Assembly (NCBI GenBank): GCA_903820035.1
Contig: CAIJFT010000241.1
Location: 34,525-98,524, forward strand
Origin: an uncultured Opitutia bacterium
GTDB taxonomy: Bacteria > Verrucomicrobiota > Verrucomicrobiia > Opitutales > Opitutaceae
DNA: 64,000 nt
Direction: 5' to 3'
This document shows positions 17,535 to 27,057 of this stretch, one piece after another. The first letter of the stretch is position 1. Each line of letters starts with the position of its first letter. The notes under the pieces were generated by a model, which saw only the letters and a list, made by a program, of their open reading frames with translations, was not told where the DNA came from and did not search any database. Made by a program: the position numbers and the translations under genes.

Positions 17535-18686
17535 ATGAAAAGACTCCTCGCGCTCCTCCTGCTGGGCGCCTCCGCCGTGTTATCGCCGGCTCAATCCCCG
17601 CGCCCGGCGCCGATGCCCCTCCTGCCCCTTACGCAAAACGGCGGCACCTGGCCCACCAGCCACGTGCAGGGCATCGCCGTCGACCTGCGGGGAGGCTACA
17701 TCTACTACTCGTTCACCACGCTCCTCGCGAAGTACGACTTCAACGGCAAACTCATCGGCACCCTGGTTGGTTGGGCGGGCCACCTCGGGGATCTTGATTT
17801 CAACCCGCGGGACGGCCGGGTTTACGGCTCACTCGAATACAAGCACGACCGTGCGTTCTATATCGCGGTGATCGACGTGAGCCGCCTCGACCGCGTCGGC
17901 CTCGAAGCCCAGTCGTCGGAGATTTTCCGCACCGTCTTTTTGCCCGAAGTGGCCGCTGATTACACGGCCGACCTCGATGGCGACGGGGTGTTCGCCGGCG
18001 ACACCGGCAAGACCGCCGATCACCGCTACGGCTGCTCGGGCATCGACGGCGTGAGTTTCGGCCCGCAGTTCGGCCGCACGGACGGCCCTCCCCTCCTCAC
18101 GGTGGCGTACGGCATCTACGCCAACCTCGCGCGCAGCGACAACGATCACCAGGTCCTGCTCCAGTACGATATCGCCGACTGGGCCCGCTACGCCCGCGGC
18201 CTCACCGAAGCGGCCCCGCACCACAGCGGCCCGGCCGCGGTGCACGGCAAATATTTCGTCCGCACCGGCAACACGACCTACGGCGTGCAGAACCTCGCCT
18301 ATGACGAGGGACGGCAACGCTGGTTCATGGGCGTCTACAAGGGCACCAAGCCGGCGTATCCCAATTATACCCTCTTTGCCGTGGACGCCCGCACCGCCCC
18401 CGTCCGCGGTGATCTCATCGGCGTACCCGCGCCCGGCGGACGCGGCACCGAGCAGGGCCTCCTGTTGGCGCTGGCCGATGATGGTTTGAAGGATGCGAAG
18501 ACCGGTATCCGCGGATGGAACCAGAAGGCCGACGTGGGCCTCCAGCCCGTCGGCCGCGGGCTGTTTTATTTCGCCGTCAACTCCGGCCCCCGGGGCGCAC
18601 AAACCGGCGACCTCACCCTCCAACGCTGGACTGGAGCGCCGACCGCGCCGTTCACCCCGGCGACCAGCGCCGACCTCGGCAAATAA
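17535..18686 (+). CDS. Secreted propeller-like protein of unknown function
   Basis: A 383-residue protein with a signal peptide (LLALLLLGASAVLSPA). I chose the ATG at 17535; the open frame upstream of it is basic and not signal-like. The mature part alternates short beta motifs such as HVQGIAVDLRGGYIYYSF, HLGDLDFNPRDGRVYGS and VQNLAYDEGRQRWFMGVY, the rhythm of a six- or seven-bladed propeller. An acidic loop, ADLDGDGVFAGD, may bind calcium. I do not recognise a named family. It diverges from the DUF1552 gene across 234 bp and converges with the receptor at 18869. A periplasmic or surface role is likely; the ligand is unknown. Confidence 0.75.
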   Translation: MKRLLALLLLGASAVLSPAQSPRPAPMPLLPLTQNGGTWPTSHVQGIAVDLRGGYIYYSFTTLLAKYDFNGKLIGTLVGWAGHLGDLDFNPRDGRVYGSLEYKHDRAFYIAVIDVSRLDRVGLEAQSSEIFRTVFLPEVAADYTADLDGDGVFAGDTGKTADHRYGCSGIDGVSFGPQFGRTDGPPLLTVAYGIYANLARSDNDHQVLLQYDIADWARYARGLTEAAPHHSGPAAVHGKYFVRTGNTTYGVQNLAYDEGRQRWFMGVYKGTKPAYPNYTLFAVDARTAPVRGDLIGVPAPGGRGTEQGLLLALADDGLKDAKTGIRGWNQKADVGLQPVGRGLFYFAVNSGPRGAQTGDLTLQRWTGAPTAPFTPATSADLGK

Positions 18687-18868
18687 CCGACCACGACGTA
18701 ACCGCTGGGGACGGAGGTCCGCATCGAGCGCGCGCGGAACACCGAGGGAAAAGGCCGGCTCAACCGGTTCACGCCGGGTCGGCTGACTTTGTTGCGTAAT
18801 CGTCAGGTTCGCGTGACCCGAAACCGAGCAACGGCTCGATCCGCGCAACCTGGGCGGCATGATTCAGC

Positions 18869-21800
18869 TTAGAACCCAAAAGAGTTGGCCACACTCCACG
18901 TGCGCTCGGGCGGAATACGGAACGTCGCCCACGAACCGTCGGGGTTGGCCGCAATCGGAATCAGCGTGTCTTTGGCGGTCAGATTCCGGACGTTGACGCC
19001 GATACTCCAAGTGACCACGGAGCCGGAAAGTTTGAACCGGTTCTTGTAGCCGAGGCTAAGGTCGACCTGGGTGTCGCGCGGACCATAGAGCGGGTGCGCG
19101 ATGTCGGGGATGTATTGCGTGTTGGGCGTCAGGCTGAGGTTCGGGTAGCCGATGCCGACCTTGTCCTGCCAGCGGAGGGCGCCGCCGACGCTCACGCCGC
19201 GGAGCAGGCCGCGCGGGAATTCGTAACGCGTCACAACGTTGGCGCGCCACTTGCGGACCTCGGCGGTGGAGACGCCGGACTGCGCGGCGGACGTGCGGAT
19301 GAAGGTGGTGTGCTCGCCGTCGTATTGGGCCAAAAAGGTTCCGAGCGTAGCGCTTTGCACGGGGTTGCGCTGGCCGTTGATGAGCGCGCCGTTGTCCTTC
19401 GCGCGCACATTGGCCACCCACGCGTTGGCGAACGCGAGATCTTCGCGCGCCACGTCGGCCTTCACCGCCTCGTTCTCGGTGAGACTGAAAGCGACGCGCC
19501 AGCCGGGGAGCGGATTGACGATCGCCTCGTACTCCGTGCCGGTGGACCGCGTGTCGCTCGTTGAAACCAGGCCCGTGATGGAATCGGGCACCCACTGCAA
19601 ACCGGCGCCCGCGCCGGTCAGGCGCGGATTGAAATTGTACTGGCTGCCGGTCCGGAGCCGTTGCGGAATCGTCTCGTAGAGCGCCCGCGCGACCTGCTCG
19701 AACGTCGCATACGGGCTGACGCCGCCGGCGGCGGTGTAGCCGTAGCCGGCGGGATTGAGCCCGGCGAGATTGGCCTGGGTCATGTTGTTCATCGTCGCAC
19801 TGATGTAGGCGAAGGCGTTCTTCACCCCGCTCACCGCATCGTTCTGGATGCGGGTATCGAAGCGGTTGACGCGCAGAAAGAACTTCCCGTGGAAGGCGCT
19901 CAGGGACACGCCCAGCTCGGTCGTCTCCGCCGCGGGCGAGCCGACCTCCTCGTTCCAGATGTTGCGCCGCTGACCGCCGGGCGTGAAGTTGCCGGACTCG
20001 TTCCAGAACGCCCGCAGCTCGGTTTCGCCGGGCAAACGCACGGGCAGACGGCCGACGACACTCTTGGTCCAACTGCGTTTTCCCTGGGCGATGGAGGGCT
20101 GGAACGTCATCGCGGATGCATCCAGATTTCCGTCGGCCAACCGCGCGGGCGTGAGCGAAGACGCCCCCTCGTCGCGATCCTCGCGCCAGCCGACGATCGT
20201 CGTCACGTAATCTTTCAACCAGTGGCTCTGCAGGGCGAAGGCGGACGAGTTCAGCTCCTCGCGCTGGTCGATGACCCGGTTCAGCACGCGGACGGGCTTC
20301 GCCGATCCCGTCACGAAGGTCTTGGTCGTGGAATCGTAGATCCGCAGGGTGTACGCTTGCCCGTACTGCGGCCGCTCGGCGCTGATCGGTTGCAAGCGGA
20401 CGTCGGACAGGCTGTTGGCCGAAGCCAGCGAAGGCCCGAGATAGAACCAACCGTTGACCTGCGCACCGAACAGCCCGGGCAGGACGCCGGAGTTGTTGGT
20501 GTAGGGATTGAGCGGTCCATTGGGATCCCAGGTGCTGCCGTAGGTGCGGTTGAAGCGCTCGATGTTCGTTTTGAAAACGAGGGCCGAAAGCGTGTGGCGG
20601 CCGAGGGCCCGCGCCCAACGGGTATCCCCCTTGGTGAAGTCCTGATTGAAGAATGCCGTCAGCTGGTAGGACTCCCGGTTGGTGCGGTTCAGCTGGTCGC
20701 GGAACACATCCGGAGTCGTGATGAAGGGCCGGCCGAAATTGGGATTCGGCACGCCGTTCGGGTACGCCGGCGTGCGGATGCTCAGGACGGAATTCACGTC
20801 GACGAAGATGCCCTCGTCGTCACCGGACCCGGGGATGGGAAAATCGCGGCGCCGCGTGAACGTCTGGTAGTTGTACGCGGCCTCGAAGCCCGCCTTGCCG
20901 CCGAGGAGCAGCTGCTCGTAGCGAAAATCGCTCGCATTGAACGTCTGCGAGCGGTGGTCAAACACGCCCGTGAGCAGGTGGTCGTAGAAGTTGAAGACCC
21001 GCGGATCGATGAGATGCGTGCGCAGGTAGCCGGGTTTGCCGTTGGAGCGCGCGGGATCACCGGTGCCGCGCAGCGCGCCGCCGGGACCACCCGCGGCCGC
21101 CGCGGGAATCGTGCCTTGGAAACCCTGCAGGCCGGAAAGCGAGGCGTCCGCGCCGCCGATCCCGGCGGCACCCGAGGTCGGGTTCGAGTAGATCAGCGCC
21201 CACTGGGCGTAGAGTGGAAAGCCCTGGTAAACGCCGGTCTGGGCGACCGTGCCGGTGACCGGCGCACCGGAGGCGGTCTGCAGTTGTTGCAGCGCGCCGT
21301 TCCACTGCCACTTCGGCGTCAGGGCGTTGAACCAGTTGCCGACGGTGATCGTCGGGGTGATCGGATCGGGCGGGACGCCGTCGATGTGGCCGGTTTCGAC
21401 GTTGGCGCGGAAGGTGCCGCGGCCGAGGAAGCCGTCGCGCTGACCCTCGAACACGCGGTACTGCACGGCACCGTAGAGGCGCCGGTCCTTCTCATAGGCG
21501 GGTTGCTGGCGATAGTTCTTCTCGTCGTTCAGCAGGTCGAGCCGGATGGCGAGCCGGCCCGGGAAGAGGACCTGGTTGAAATGGAGTTCTTCGCGGTGCG
21601 ACGCGTAGGAACTGAAACGGGAGACGACGCGCACGCTGTCGGCGAACGTCGCCTTGCGCAGCGACGAGTCGATGATGCCGCCGGCGTTGCCGACGCCGGC
21701 CAGAACCGCGTTCGGACCGCGGCTCACGGTGAGCGTATCGAAATTGTAGGCGTCGCCCGGCAGGTCGGTCGCAAAAAAACCGCGGGTACGGGTCGCCTGC

Positions 21801-22276
21801 GCCAGGGCGCGCACGCGATTGACGCTGGAGGGGTCGTCGCGCACCTCGGCGGAACTTTCACCCGTGACGCCGGAGTAGTTACCGTTCTGCCCGCCGACCT
21901 CCGTGCCGGCGGTAAAGGTGAGGATGTCCTGGAGTTTGGATACGTTGATGTCTTCGAGGAACTCTTGCGTGTAGACGGAGACGGCGGCGCCGATGTCCTT
22001 GAGGCTGGTGTTCAGCCGGGTGCCGGCGAGCGTACTCGTGGCCTGGTAGCCCAGATCCTTCGTGGTCGCGACGACGAACGGACTCAGCTCGATCGGCTCC
22101 GCCGCCTGCGCGTCGGCTTTCGGTCCAGCGGTCTGCGCAAAAATCGCCGGCGCCAAGAGCAAGCCGAGGGGCAGAGCCACGGTGCGAAACGCCGCGACGG
22201 CGCCACGGACCCCCGCGCCGACGGCAGGAATGGCAGCGATAGATTTGGCGAATAGGTCAACGGGGAGCAGGAGCAT
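18869..22276 (-). CDS. TonB-dependent receptor
   Basis: An outer-membrane transporter of ~1135 residues. The ATG at 22276 gives a leader of ~48 residues ending in LLLAPAIFAQ; in-frame ATGs run upstream to 22462, so the true start is uncertain. The N terminus carries IELSPFVV, then a GTRLN motif, also seen in the receptors at 29658 and 53641. The plug follows (AAVSVYTQEFLED), then a long barrel ending in WSVANSFGF. No SusD-like gene is near, so this is not a Bacteroidetes SusCD pair. The substrate is unknown. The acetyltransferase gene lies upstream on the same strand. Confidence 0.93.
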   Translation of the reverse strand: MLLLPVDLFAKSIAAIPAVGAGVRGAVAAFRTVALPLGLLLAPAIFAQTAGPKADAQAAEPIELSPFVVATTKDLGYQATSTLAGTRLNTSLKDIGAAVSVYTQEFLEDINVSKLQDILTFTAGTEVGGQNGNYSGVTGESSAEVRDDPSSVNRVRALAQATRTRGFFATDLPGDAYNFDTLTVSRGPNAVLAGVGNAGGIIDSSLRKATFADSVRVVSRFSSYASHREELHFNQVLFPGRLAIRLDLLNDEKNYRQQPAYEKDRRLYGAVQYRVFEGQRDGFLGRGTFRANVETGHIDGVPPDPITPTITVGNWFNALTPKWQWNGALQQLQTASGAPVTGTVAQTGVYQGFPLYAQWALIYSNPTSGAAGIGGADASLSGLQGFQGTIPAAAAGGPGGALRGTGDPARSNGKPGYLRTHLIDPRVFNFYDHLLTGVFDHRSQTFNASDFRYEQLLLGGKAGFEAAYNYQTFTRRRDFPIPGSGDDEGIFVDVNSVLSIRTPAYPNGVPNPNFGRPFITTPDVFRDQLNRTNRESYQLTAFFNQDFTKGDTRWARALGRHTLSALVFKTNIERFNRTYGSTWDPNGPLNPYTNNSGVLPGLFGAQVNGWFYLGPSLASANSLSDVRLQPISAERPQYGQAYTLRIYDSTTKTFVTGSAKPVRVLNRVIDQREELNSSAFALQSHWLKDYVTTIVGWREDRDEGASSLTPARLADGNLDASAMTFQPSIAQGKRSWTKSVVGRLPVRLPGETELRAFWNESGNFTPGGQRRNIWNEEVGSPAAETTELGVSLSAFHGKFFLRVNRFDTRIQNDAVSGVKNAFAYISATMNNMTQANLAGLNPAGYGYTAAGGVSPYATFEQVARALYETIPQRLRTGSQYNFNPRLTGAGAGLQWVPDSITGLVSTSDTRSTGTEYEAIVNPLPGWRVAFSLTENEAVKADVAREDLAFANAWVANVRAKDNGALINGQRNPVQSATLGTFLAQYDGEHTTFIRTSAAQSGVSTAEVRKWRANVVTRYEFPRGLLRGVSVGGALRWQDKVGIGYPNLSLTPNTQYIPDIAHPLYGPRDTQVDLSLGYKNRFKLSGSVVTWSIGVNVRNLTAKDTLIPIAANPDGSWATFRIPPERTWSVANSFGF

Positions 22277-22737
22277 GATGGTGGAGGCAGGGCCGAAAGC
22301 GGCGCCTAAGCTGGAATAATTCAGTGCAGGGATGAGCGTTGAGGGTCGAGAGACCAATTCCCGGAGGGCGACTCGCCCGGCCGACATCGGCATGGCAAAC
22401 CCACCTGCTGGTTTTCCCCTCAACGCTCGACTCATCGCTCTCAACGGCATGATTCCGGCCAAGGCTCTCCGCTCCGCCTCCCGGTCGCAACCTCCCGTTG
22501 GGCTGATTTTTCATCCCCGCACGAGGCAAGCGATGATCCGGCCGCTGCAGCACGTTGCACGTTGCACCTTGCCCGCCGTCATCCCCCCAACGGCACACCC
22601 TTTGCCCGCACCCGGTTAAAGGCCCGAGCCGGGCGGCCGGTCACCCGGTCACGCGATCCGCATCAGGCCCGAACAAGAATAAGCGCCCACCGCGACGTGG
22701 CCGCTCGCCCGCGGAGGGGACGGCAACGGGGGCCCGG
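22277..22737. other. 461-bp gap with long inverted repeat and tandem heptamers
   Basis: Leader region of the receptor at 22276. A perfect 12-bp inverted repeat, GAGCGTTGAGGG (22334-22345) and CCCTCAACGCTC (22417-22428), encloses 71 bases that contain a small hairpin (GGGCG/CGCCC in minus orientation). Further upstream the heptamer GCACGTT is repeated in tandem (22550-22556, 22557-22563, then GCAC). No gene is supported here, although the receptor frame stays open to 22462, so part of it could be coding. Confidence 0.5.
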
Positions 22738-23316
22738 CTAAAGGTCGTTGACCGCGGACTGCTTGATGATGCGGGCCGGGTTGCCCACGACCGTGGCGCC
22801 GGGCGGCACCGACTTCACCACGACGGCACCGGCACCGATAACGGCATGATCTCCAATCGTAATCGGACCGATCACAATCGCGCCGGCGCCGATCGTGACG
22901 TGGTTGCCAACGGTGGGACATCCCTTGGCGGTGTAACCGACGGTTACATTCTGGTTGATCCAGCAGTTCGCACCGACGGAATGGGCCAGCAGGATCGTGG
23001 AGAAACCGTGCTGGATAAAGAGCCCGGGGCCAATATCGGCGCAGCTCAAATAACACGACTCAAGGGGGCGAAAGAACCACTTCAGAACCGAAACCCCGCG
23101 CCGCCAATTACCCAAACGCCGGTAGTAGAGCGTCCGAAATTCCGGGTGCAGCAGGAAATGCTGGGCGAGCGCGTCTTCGCCGGCGGGCTCAGCGCCTTCG
23201 CGCAAGGCTTCGGTCCAACGTCGCGCGTCGCAAAATACCACCTCCCGGCACCGGCTCCGCTCGGCGAGCCAGGGCAGCACTTTTTTCAAAATTAGCTTAA
23301 GCAGTTTTCGGCGCAT
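22738..23316 (-). CDS. Hexapeptide-repeat acetyltransferase (serine acetyltransferase-like)
   Basis: A 192-residue protein from ATG 23316; an in-frame ATG further upstream would add ~15 residues. The N-terminal ~80 residues are helical. The C-terminal ~95 residues form left-handed beta-helix turns (ADIGPGLFIQHG, VGANCWINQNVTVGYT, TVGNHVTIGAGAIVIG, IGDHAVIGAGAVVV), ending in GNPARII. The His in IQHGFSTIL corresponds to the catalytic His of the CysE group. Family knowledge: these enzymes move acetyl from acetyl-CoA to serine or to a sugar. The context, between two TonB receptors with no cysteine genes, fits a sugar O-acetyltransferase of the WcaB kind as well as CysE. Confidence 0.85.
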   Translation of the reverse strand: MRRKLLKLILKKVLPWLAERSRCREVVFCDARRWTEALREGAEPAGEDALAQHFLLHPEFRTLYYRRLGNWRRGVSVLKWFFRPLESCYLSCADIGPGLFIQHGFSTILLAHSVGANCWINQNVTVGYTAKGCPTVGNHVTIGAGAIVIGPITIGDHAVIGAGAVVVKSVPPGATVVGNPARIIKQSAVNDL

Positions 23317-23651
23317 CGGGCGGCGTTGACCTACGGATACAAAGCGGGAGGAGACGGGCATCGGGACTGAAGGCGACCGGGGGAAAGGTCGAGGAAAGAT
23401 CGCACCTCGGCCCTCCACCCCACTTAAACCCGACGTCGATCACGACCGGAAAATCGGAGTACAAGACGCCGGCGGAACGCCCTCGCTGGGCGCCAATCCA
23501 CCGACGCGCCCCGGAACGGCACCACGATTGCAACCCGATCAGGAGCGGAATTCTGAAGCGGGCCAGGTGTCCATTTTGACCAGCCCTGACCTGAAGACCG
23601 TCGGCTCCCTTCCCCCGACGAAAGTGCCATGAACATGAGCGGGGGCGGGGT
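23317..23651. other. 335-bp gap without a recognised element
   Basis: Lies between the acetyltransferase start and the receptor stop at 23652, both on the minus strand. I see no convincing ORF, hairpin with uridine tract or RNA gene here. Confidence 0.5.
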
Positions 23652-26600
23652 TCAGAACGTGCCCTTGAGGCCGAAGGTCCAGAGGGCGCCGAAGCGCTCG
23701 TGCTGCTGGTAACGGGCGACGGCGGGCGTCGAGGGCCCGTAATAGTCGAAGTCGACACCGACGTCGGTGACGTTGCGGAGCTTGGCGAAAGCGCTCACGT
23801 GCGGCCCGAGGCGGAGTTCACCACTGACGTCGAGGGAGTTGCGGACCACGGACCAGCGCGTAGTGCCGGCCTCGATACCTCGGCCGGAAAGCGTGGCGAT
23901 GCGCTGGCGTCCGCGGTGGTTGAGGTCGGCGCGGAGGAGGAAGCGCGCCCGGGTCAGGCTGAGGCCGGCGTTCGCGAGGCGCGGGCTGTACTGGAACTGG
24001 CCGGTGGCGCCCCCGCTGGCGTGCTGGGTGCTGACGTTGGCGAAGGCCTGAACGCCGCGGGCCCAGGAGGGCAGGAACGTGAGGGCCTGCTTGTAGTTGA
24101 GGGAGAGGCCATCCATCCGGACGCCCTCGGGCAGGTTGTACTGGGTGGAGACGGAATAGTCGCCGTACTCGGCCGGATTGAGGCCGTAGAGAGCGAGGAA
24201 CTCCGGGGTGGCAGGTAGAATGGACGTGCCGAAGAAGTTGCGGAAATCACGGCGGAACACCGCTGCGGAGAGCACGCCGATGCGCTCGAAATAGTACTCG
24301 AGGGCAAGGTTGGCGGAGCGGGCGCTCCAGGGCTTGATGGCGGCGTTATTGACGACGATGCGGTTGGCATTGCCCGGGGCGGACTCGGTGTCAGGAAGCG
24401 TGATACCACCGGCGTACTGGTTGAAGTCGGGCCGGCCGATGGAGGTGTAGGCGGCGGCGCGGGCGATCAGGTTGGGCCGCAGGTTGAAGGCGACGTTCAC
24501 GCTGGGGAAGGAGCGCAGGTATTCCTTGCGGACGCGGGCGCCGCGGCTGAGGTAAGTGAGGCGTGAGACCTCGAGGGCGTTGGTCGACGGGGCGACGGTG
24601 AGCGGGCGCCCATTGGCGCCCAAAATCACGGTGCCATCGGGGCGGTACTGGTAGTTGCGCGTCGGATCCGAGAGAGGACCCTCGGCGCGGACGCGGGTTT
24701 CCTCCAGGCGAAGACCGCCGACGAGGCGCAGGCGCTGGTCGAGAAAGGAAACGTCGCCGCGCAGGTAGGCGGCCGAGATGGTTTCCTCGGCGCGCTTGGA
24801 GGCGGCGACGGCGGCACGGTAGGTGGTGTTGTCGTCGGAGCGGAAATGTCCGGGATTGGCACGATAATCGGACCACAGGCGGGCATTGCTAACGACGGGG
24901 ATGGCGGGGAAGCCGAAGGGAGAGGGCCGAACCGCGAGCTCCGTGTAGTGAAACGGCGCGGCGGCATCGTCGCCGCCGGCAGGCGCGGTGCTGGTGCGGC
25001 CGTCGGCGCCGACGAAGTCGAATACGACGTTCGAGGGGCTGAAGGAGCGCGTGTCGTCGCGGATGGCCTGCTGCACGTCGAAGCCGGCCTTGAGCAGTAG
25101 GGGGTGACCCAGCCACGAGAAGGCGCGCTGGGCGTTGCCGTAGGCGCTGCGCTTGGTGTCGGTGTTCTGGGGGACGGCGAGGGTGGCGGTGCGGGCCGCG
25201 TAGGATTCGATGGCGAAGGGATCGACGGTGCGGCCGGTCGCGTTGTCGGTGGCGGTGATGCGGCCGGGCCGCTCGCGGGTGACGTCATCGAACGCAAGGG
25301 TTAGGCCGGTGCGGCCGGCGGTGACGTTGGAGAACCAGCCGCGGTCGCCGCTCTGGATGCTGTCGCGCGAGTGGGAGTAGCCGAACCCGGCCTCGCCGCG
25401 CCAGAGCGGGCCGTCGTGACGGAGGACGAGGGTGGGCATCCACGTGAGGGAGTTGCGGTCGCGCACGTCGGTGGAGACCGAGAGTGAGCCCTGCCCCGGG
25501 GTGCTGCGGACGGAGGCGGTGGAGAAGCCCGGGGCGACGGCGGCGAGGCCGAAGGTGAGGCCGCGCATGTCGTAGTTCGTGGCGTAGGCGGAGCTGGTGA
25601 CGCTGAAGGCGAGACGGTCCGAGGGGCCCAACTGGTAGTCGAGCGTGAGGGAGCCGGAGGAGCGGCGGCGGAGGATGAAGCCGTCGCGGAACAGGTAGCT
25701 GGACAGGTAGGGCCGGTCGGGCGTGGTGTCGGGGAAGGCTGCGCCGTTCGTCACGGCGTTGCCGCCACGCCACGTGTTGACGAGGGCGTCCCAGTCGCTG
25801 AACGAAGTCGAGGCGGCGCCAGACACGGTGAAGCCGAAGCGGCGAGAGACGGGGACGACGGCAGAGAACTCGAACCCCGGAAGGACCTTGCGCGTGGAAT
25901 TTTCGCGGGGCCCGGGACTGCGGTGGAAGTCGCGGGCGTCATCGCGCATGGTGACGTAGGTGCTGAGCGTGTAGAGCGGGCGCACGCGCTCGAACGCGGT
26001 GCGAGGGACGAAGTTGATGGAGCCGGCGAGAGCGCCGCCGGGGGACTCGGGCGTGGGGGAGTTGATGATCTCGACGCGGGACACGTTATTGAGGGAGACG
26101 TACTCGAGGGCGACGCCGCGGTTGGTGGCCCCTTGGTTGCCGTTGGTCATGCCGAAGCCGGCGAAGGTGACGGGCGTATAGTTGGAATCGAGTCCACCGA
26201 GGGAGACCTGGCGGGCGTCGCCGCCGGCGTAGCCCATGGTGACGCCGGGCAGAAACTTGAGGAACTCGCCGATGTCGCCCTCGGAGGCGGCGCCGAACTC
26301 GTCGGCGGTCACGACGATCTTGAGGTTGGCGGCGAAGCGTTGCTCCTGGATGGCGATGGCGGCGCCCTCCATCTGCGGGGACTCGGCGACGACGAATTTT
26401 TCCAAGCGAACGGGACGGCTGGCGGGGTCGGCCGGGCGATCGAGGGTGAAGTCGTGGCGGTGGACGCCGCCGGTGGCGACTTGGATGGTTGCGGAGGCCG
26501 AGGTGAGGCCGGTGAAGAAGACCGTGAATTCCTGCCGGCCGGCCGGAACGCCGTGGAGACGGAAGAAGCCGGCGAAGTCGGTGAAGGACTCGAGGCCCGC

Positions 26601-26765
26601 GGCGGGCACCGCGACGCGCGCGTTGGCGAGAGCGAGGCCGGTGAGGTCCTGAAGGACGCGACCTTCCACGGTGCCGCCGGACGGCACGGAGGCCAAGGCA
26701 AGGGATCCCGGAAAGTGGAACAGGCCGAGACAAAGCAGGAATAGGGGTAGAAGGAGTGGAGGCAT
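23652..26765 (-). CDS. TonB-dependent receptor with carboxypeptidase-like N-terminal domain
   Basis: A protein of ~1037 residues; the ATG at 26765 gives a signal peptide (LLLPLFLLCLGLFHFPGSLA). After it comes a CarboxypepD_reg-like beta-sandwich (TVEGRVLQDLTGLALANARV, then FAGFFRLHGVPAG), as in many receptors of this type. The plug carries KFVVAESPQM and GEFLKFLPGV; the TonB-plug consensus NRGVALEYVSLNNVSRVEII follows. The barrel ends in FGLKGTF. It lacks the LSPF/GTRL module of the other receptors here, so it belongs to another subfamily and may take another substrate. It is 292 bp downstream of the NarL-type regulator on the same strand. Confidence 0.93.
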   Translation of the reverse strand: MPPLLLPLFLLCLGLFHFPGSLALASVPSGGTVEGRVLQDLTGLALANARVAVPAAGLESFTDFAGFFRLHGVPAGRQEFTVFFTGLTSASATIQVATGGVHRHDFTLDRPADPASRPVRLEKFVVAESPQMEGAAIAIQEQRFAANLKIVVTADEFGAASEGDIGEFLKFLPGVTMGYAGGDARQVSLGGLDSNYTPVTFAGFGMTNGNQGATNRGVALEYVSLNNVSRVEIINSPTPESPGGALAGSINFVPRTAFERVRPLYTLSTYVTMRDDARDFHRSPGPRENSTRKVLPGFEFSAVVPVSRRFGFTVSGAASTSFSDWDALVNTWRGGNAVTNGAAFPDTTPDRPYLSSYLFRDGFILRRRSSGSLTLDYQLGPSDRLAFSVTSSAYATNYDMRGLTFGLAAVAPGFSTASVRSTPGQGSLSVSTDVRDRNSLTWMPTLVLRHDGPLWRGEAGFGYSHSRDSIQSGDRGWFSNVTAGRTGLTLAFDDVTRERPGRITATDNATGRTVDPFAIESYAARTATLAVPQNTDTKRSAYGNAQRAFSWLGHPLLLKAGFDVQQAIRDDTRSFSPSNVVFDFVGADGRTSTAPAGGDDAAAPFHYTELAVRPSPFGFPAIPVVSNARLWSDYRANPGHFRSDDNTTYRAAVAASKRAEETISAAYLRGDVSFLDQRLRLVGGLRLEETRVRAEGPLSDPTRNYQYRPDGTVILGANGRPLTVAPSTNALEVSRLTYLSRGARVRKEYLRSFPSVNVAFNLRPNLIARAAAYTSIGRPDFNQYAGGITLPDTESAPGNANRIVVNNAAIKPWSARSANLALEYYFERIGVLSAAVFRRDFRNFFGTSILPATPEFLALYGLNPAEYGDYSVSTQYNLPEGVRMDGLSLNYKQALTFLPSWARGVQAFANVSTQHASGGATGQFQYSPRLANAGLSLTRARFLLRADLNHRGRQRIATLSGRGIEAGTTRWSVVRNSLDVSGELRLGPHVSAFAKLRNVTDVGVDFDYYGPSTPAVARYQQHERFGALWTFGLKGTF

Positions 26766-27057
26766 CGTGTTTCGATTCTGCTCCAACGCCGACTCAACGT
26801 AATTTTCGCTCATGGGTGGGGTGCGGGAGCAGTGGGTGAATCACCCACCGGGCACAAGCCTGTGTAGAAAATCAGCGGCACGCGCGTTCGCACGCTGCGC
26901 TCAGGCGGATCGTCCACTCCAGTGCAGCATCTTGCGAACAGAGGGGGGGGCAACAGCCCGCGCGGGGATTGAGCAAAATGCACGCATGCCCCCGTGGGAT
27001 CGCCCCTGCTCCAAATCCGAATTTCGGCCGATAACCTGCGTTCTTCCCGTCGCTCGA

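Noticed and set aside
19661..22255. Open frame of 864 codons on the plus strand
   Set aside because: Opposite the TonB receptor. Arg/Gly/Ala-rich, without recognisable motifs, so a shadow of the receptor gene.
22334..22428. Cobalamin riboswitch in the leader of the receptor
   Set aside because: The leader has no B12 box and no matching pairing pattern. Only the inverted repeat is supported.
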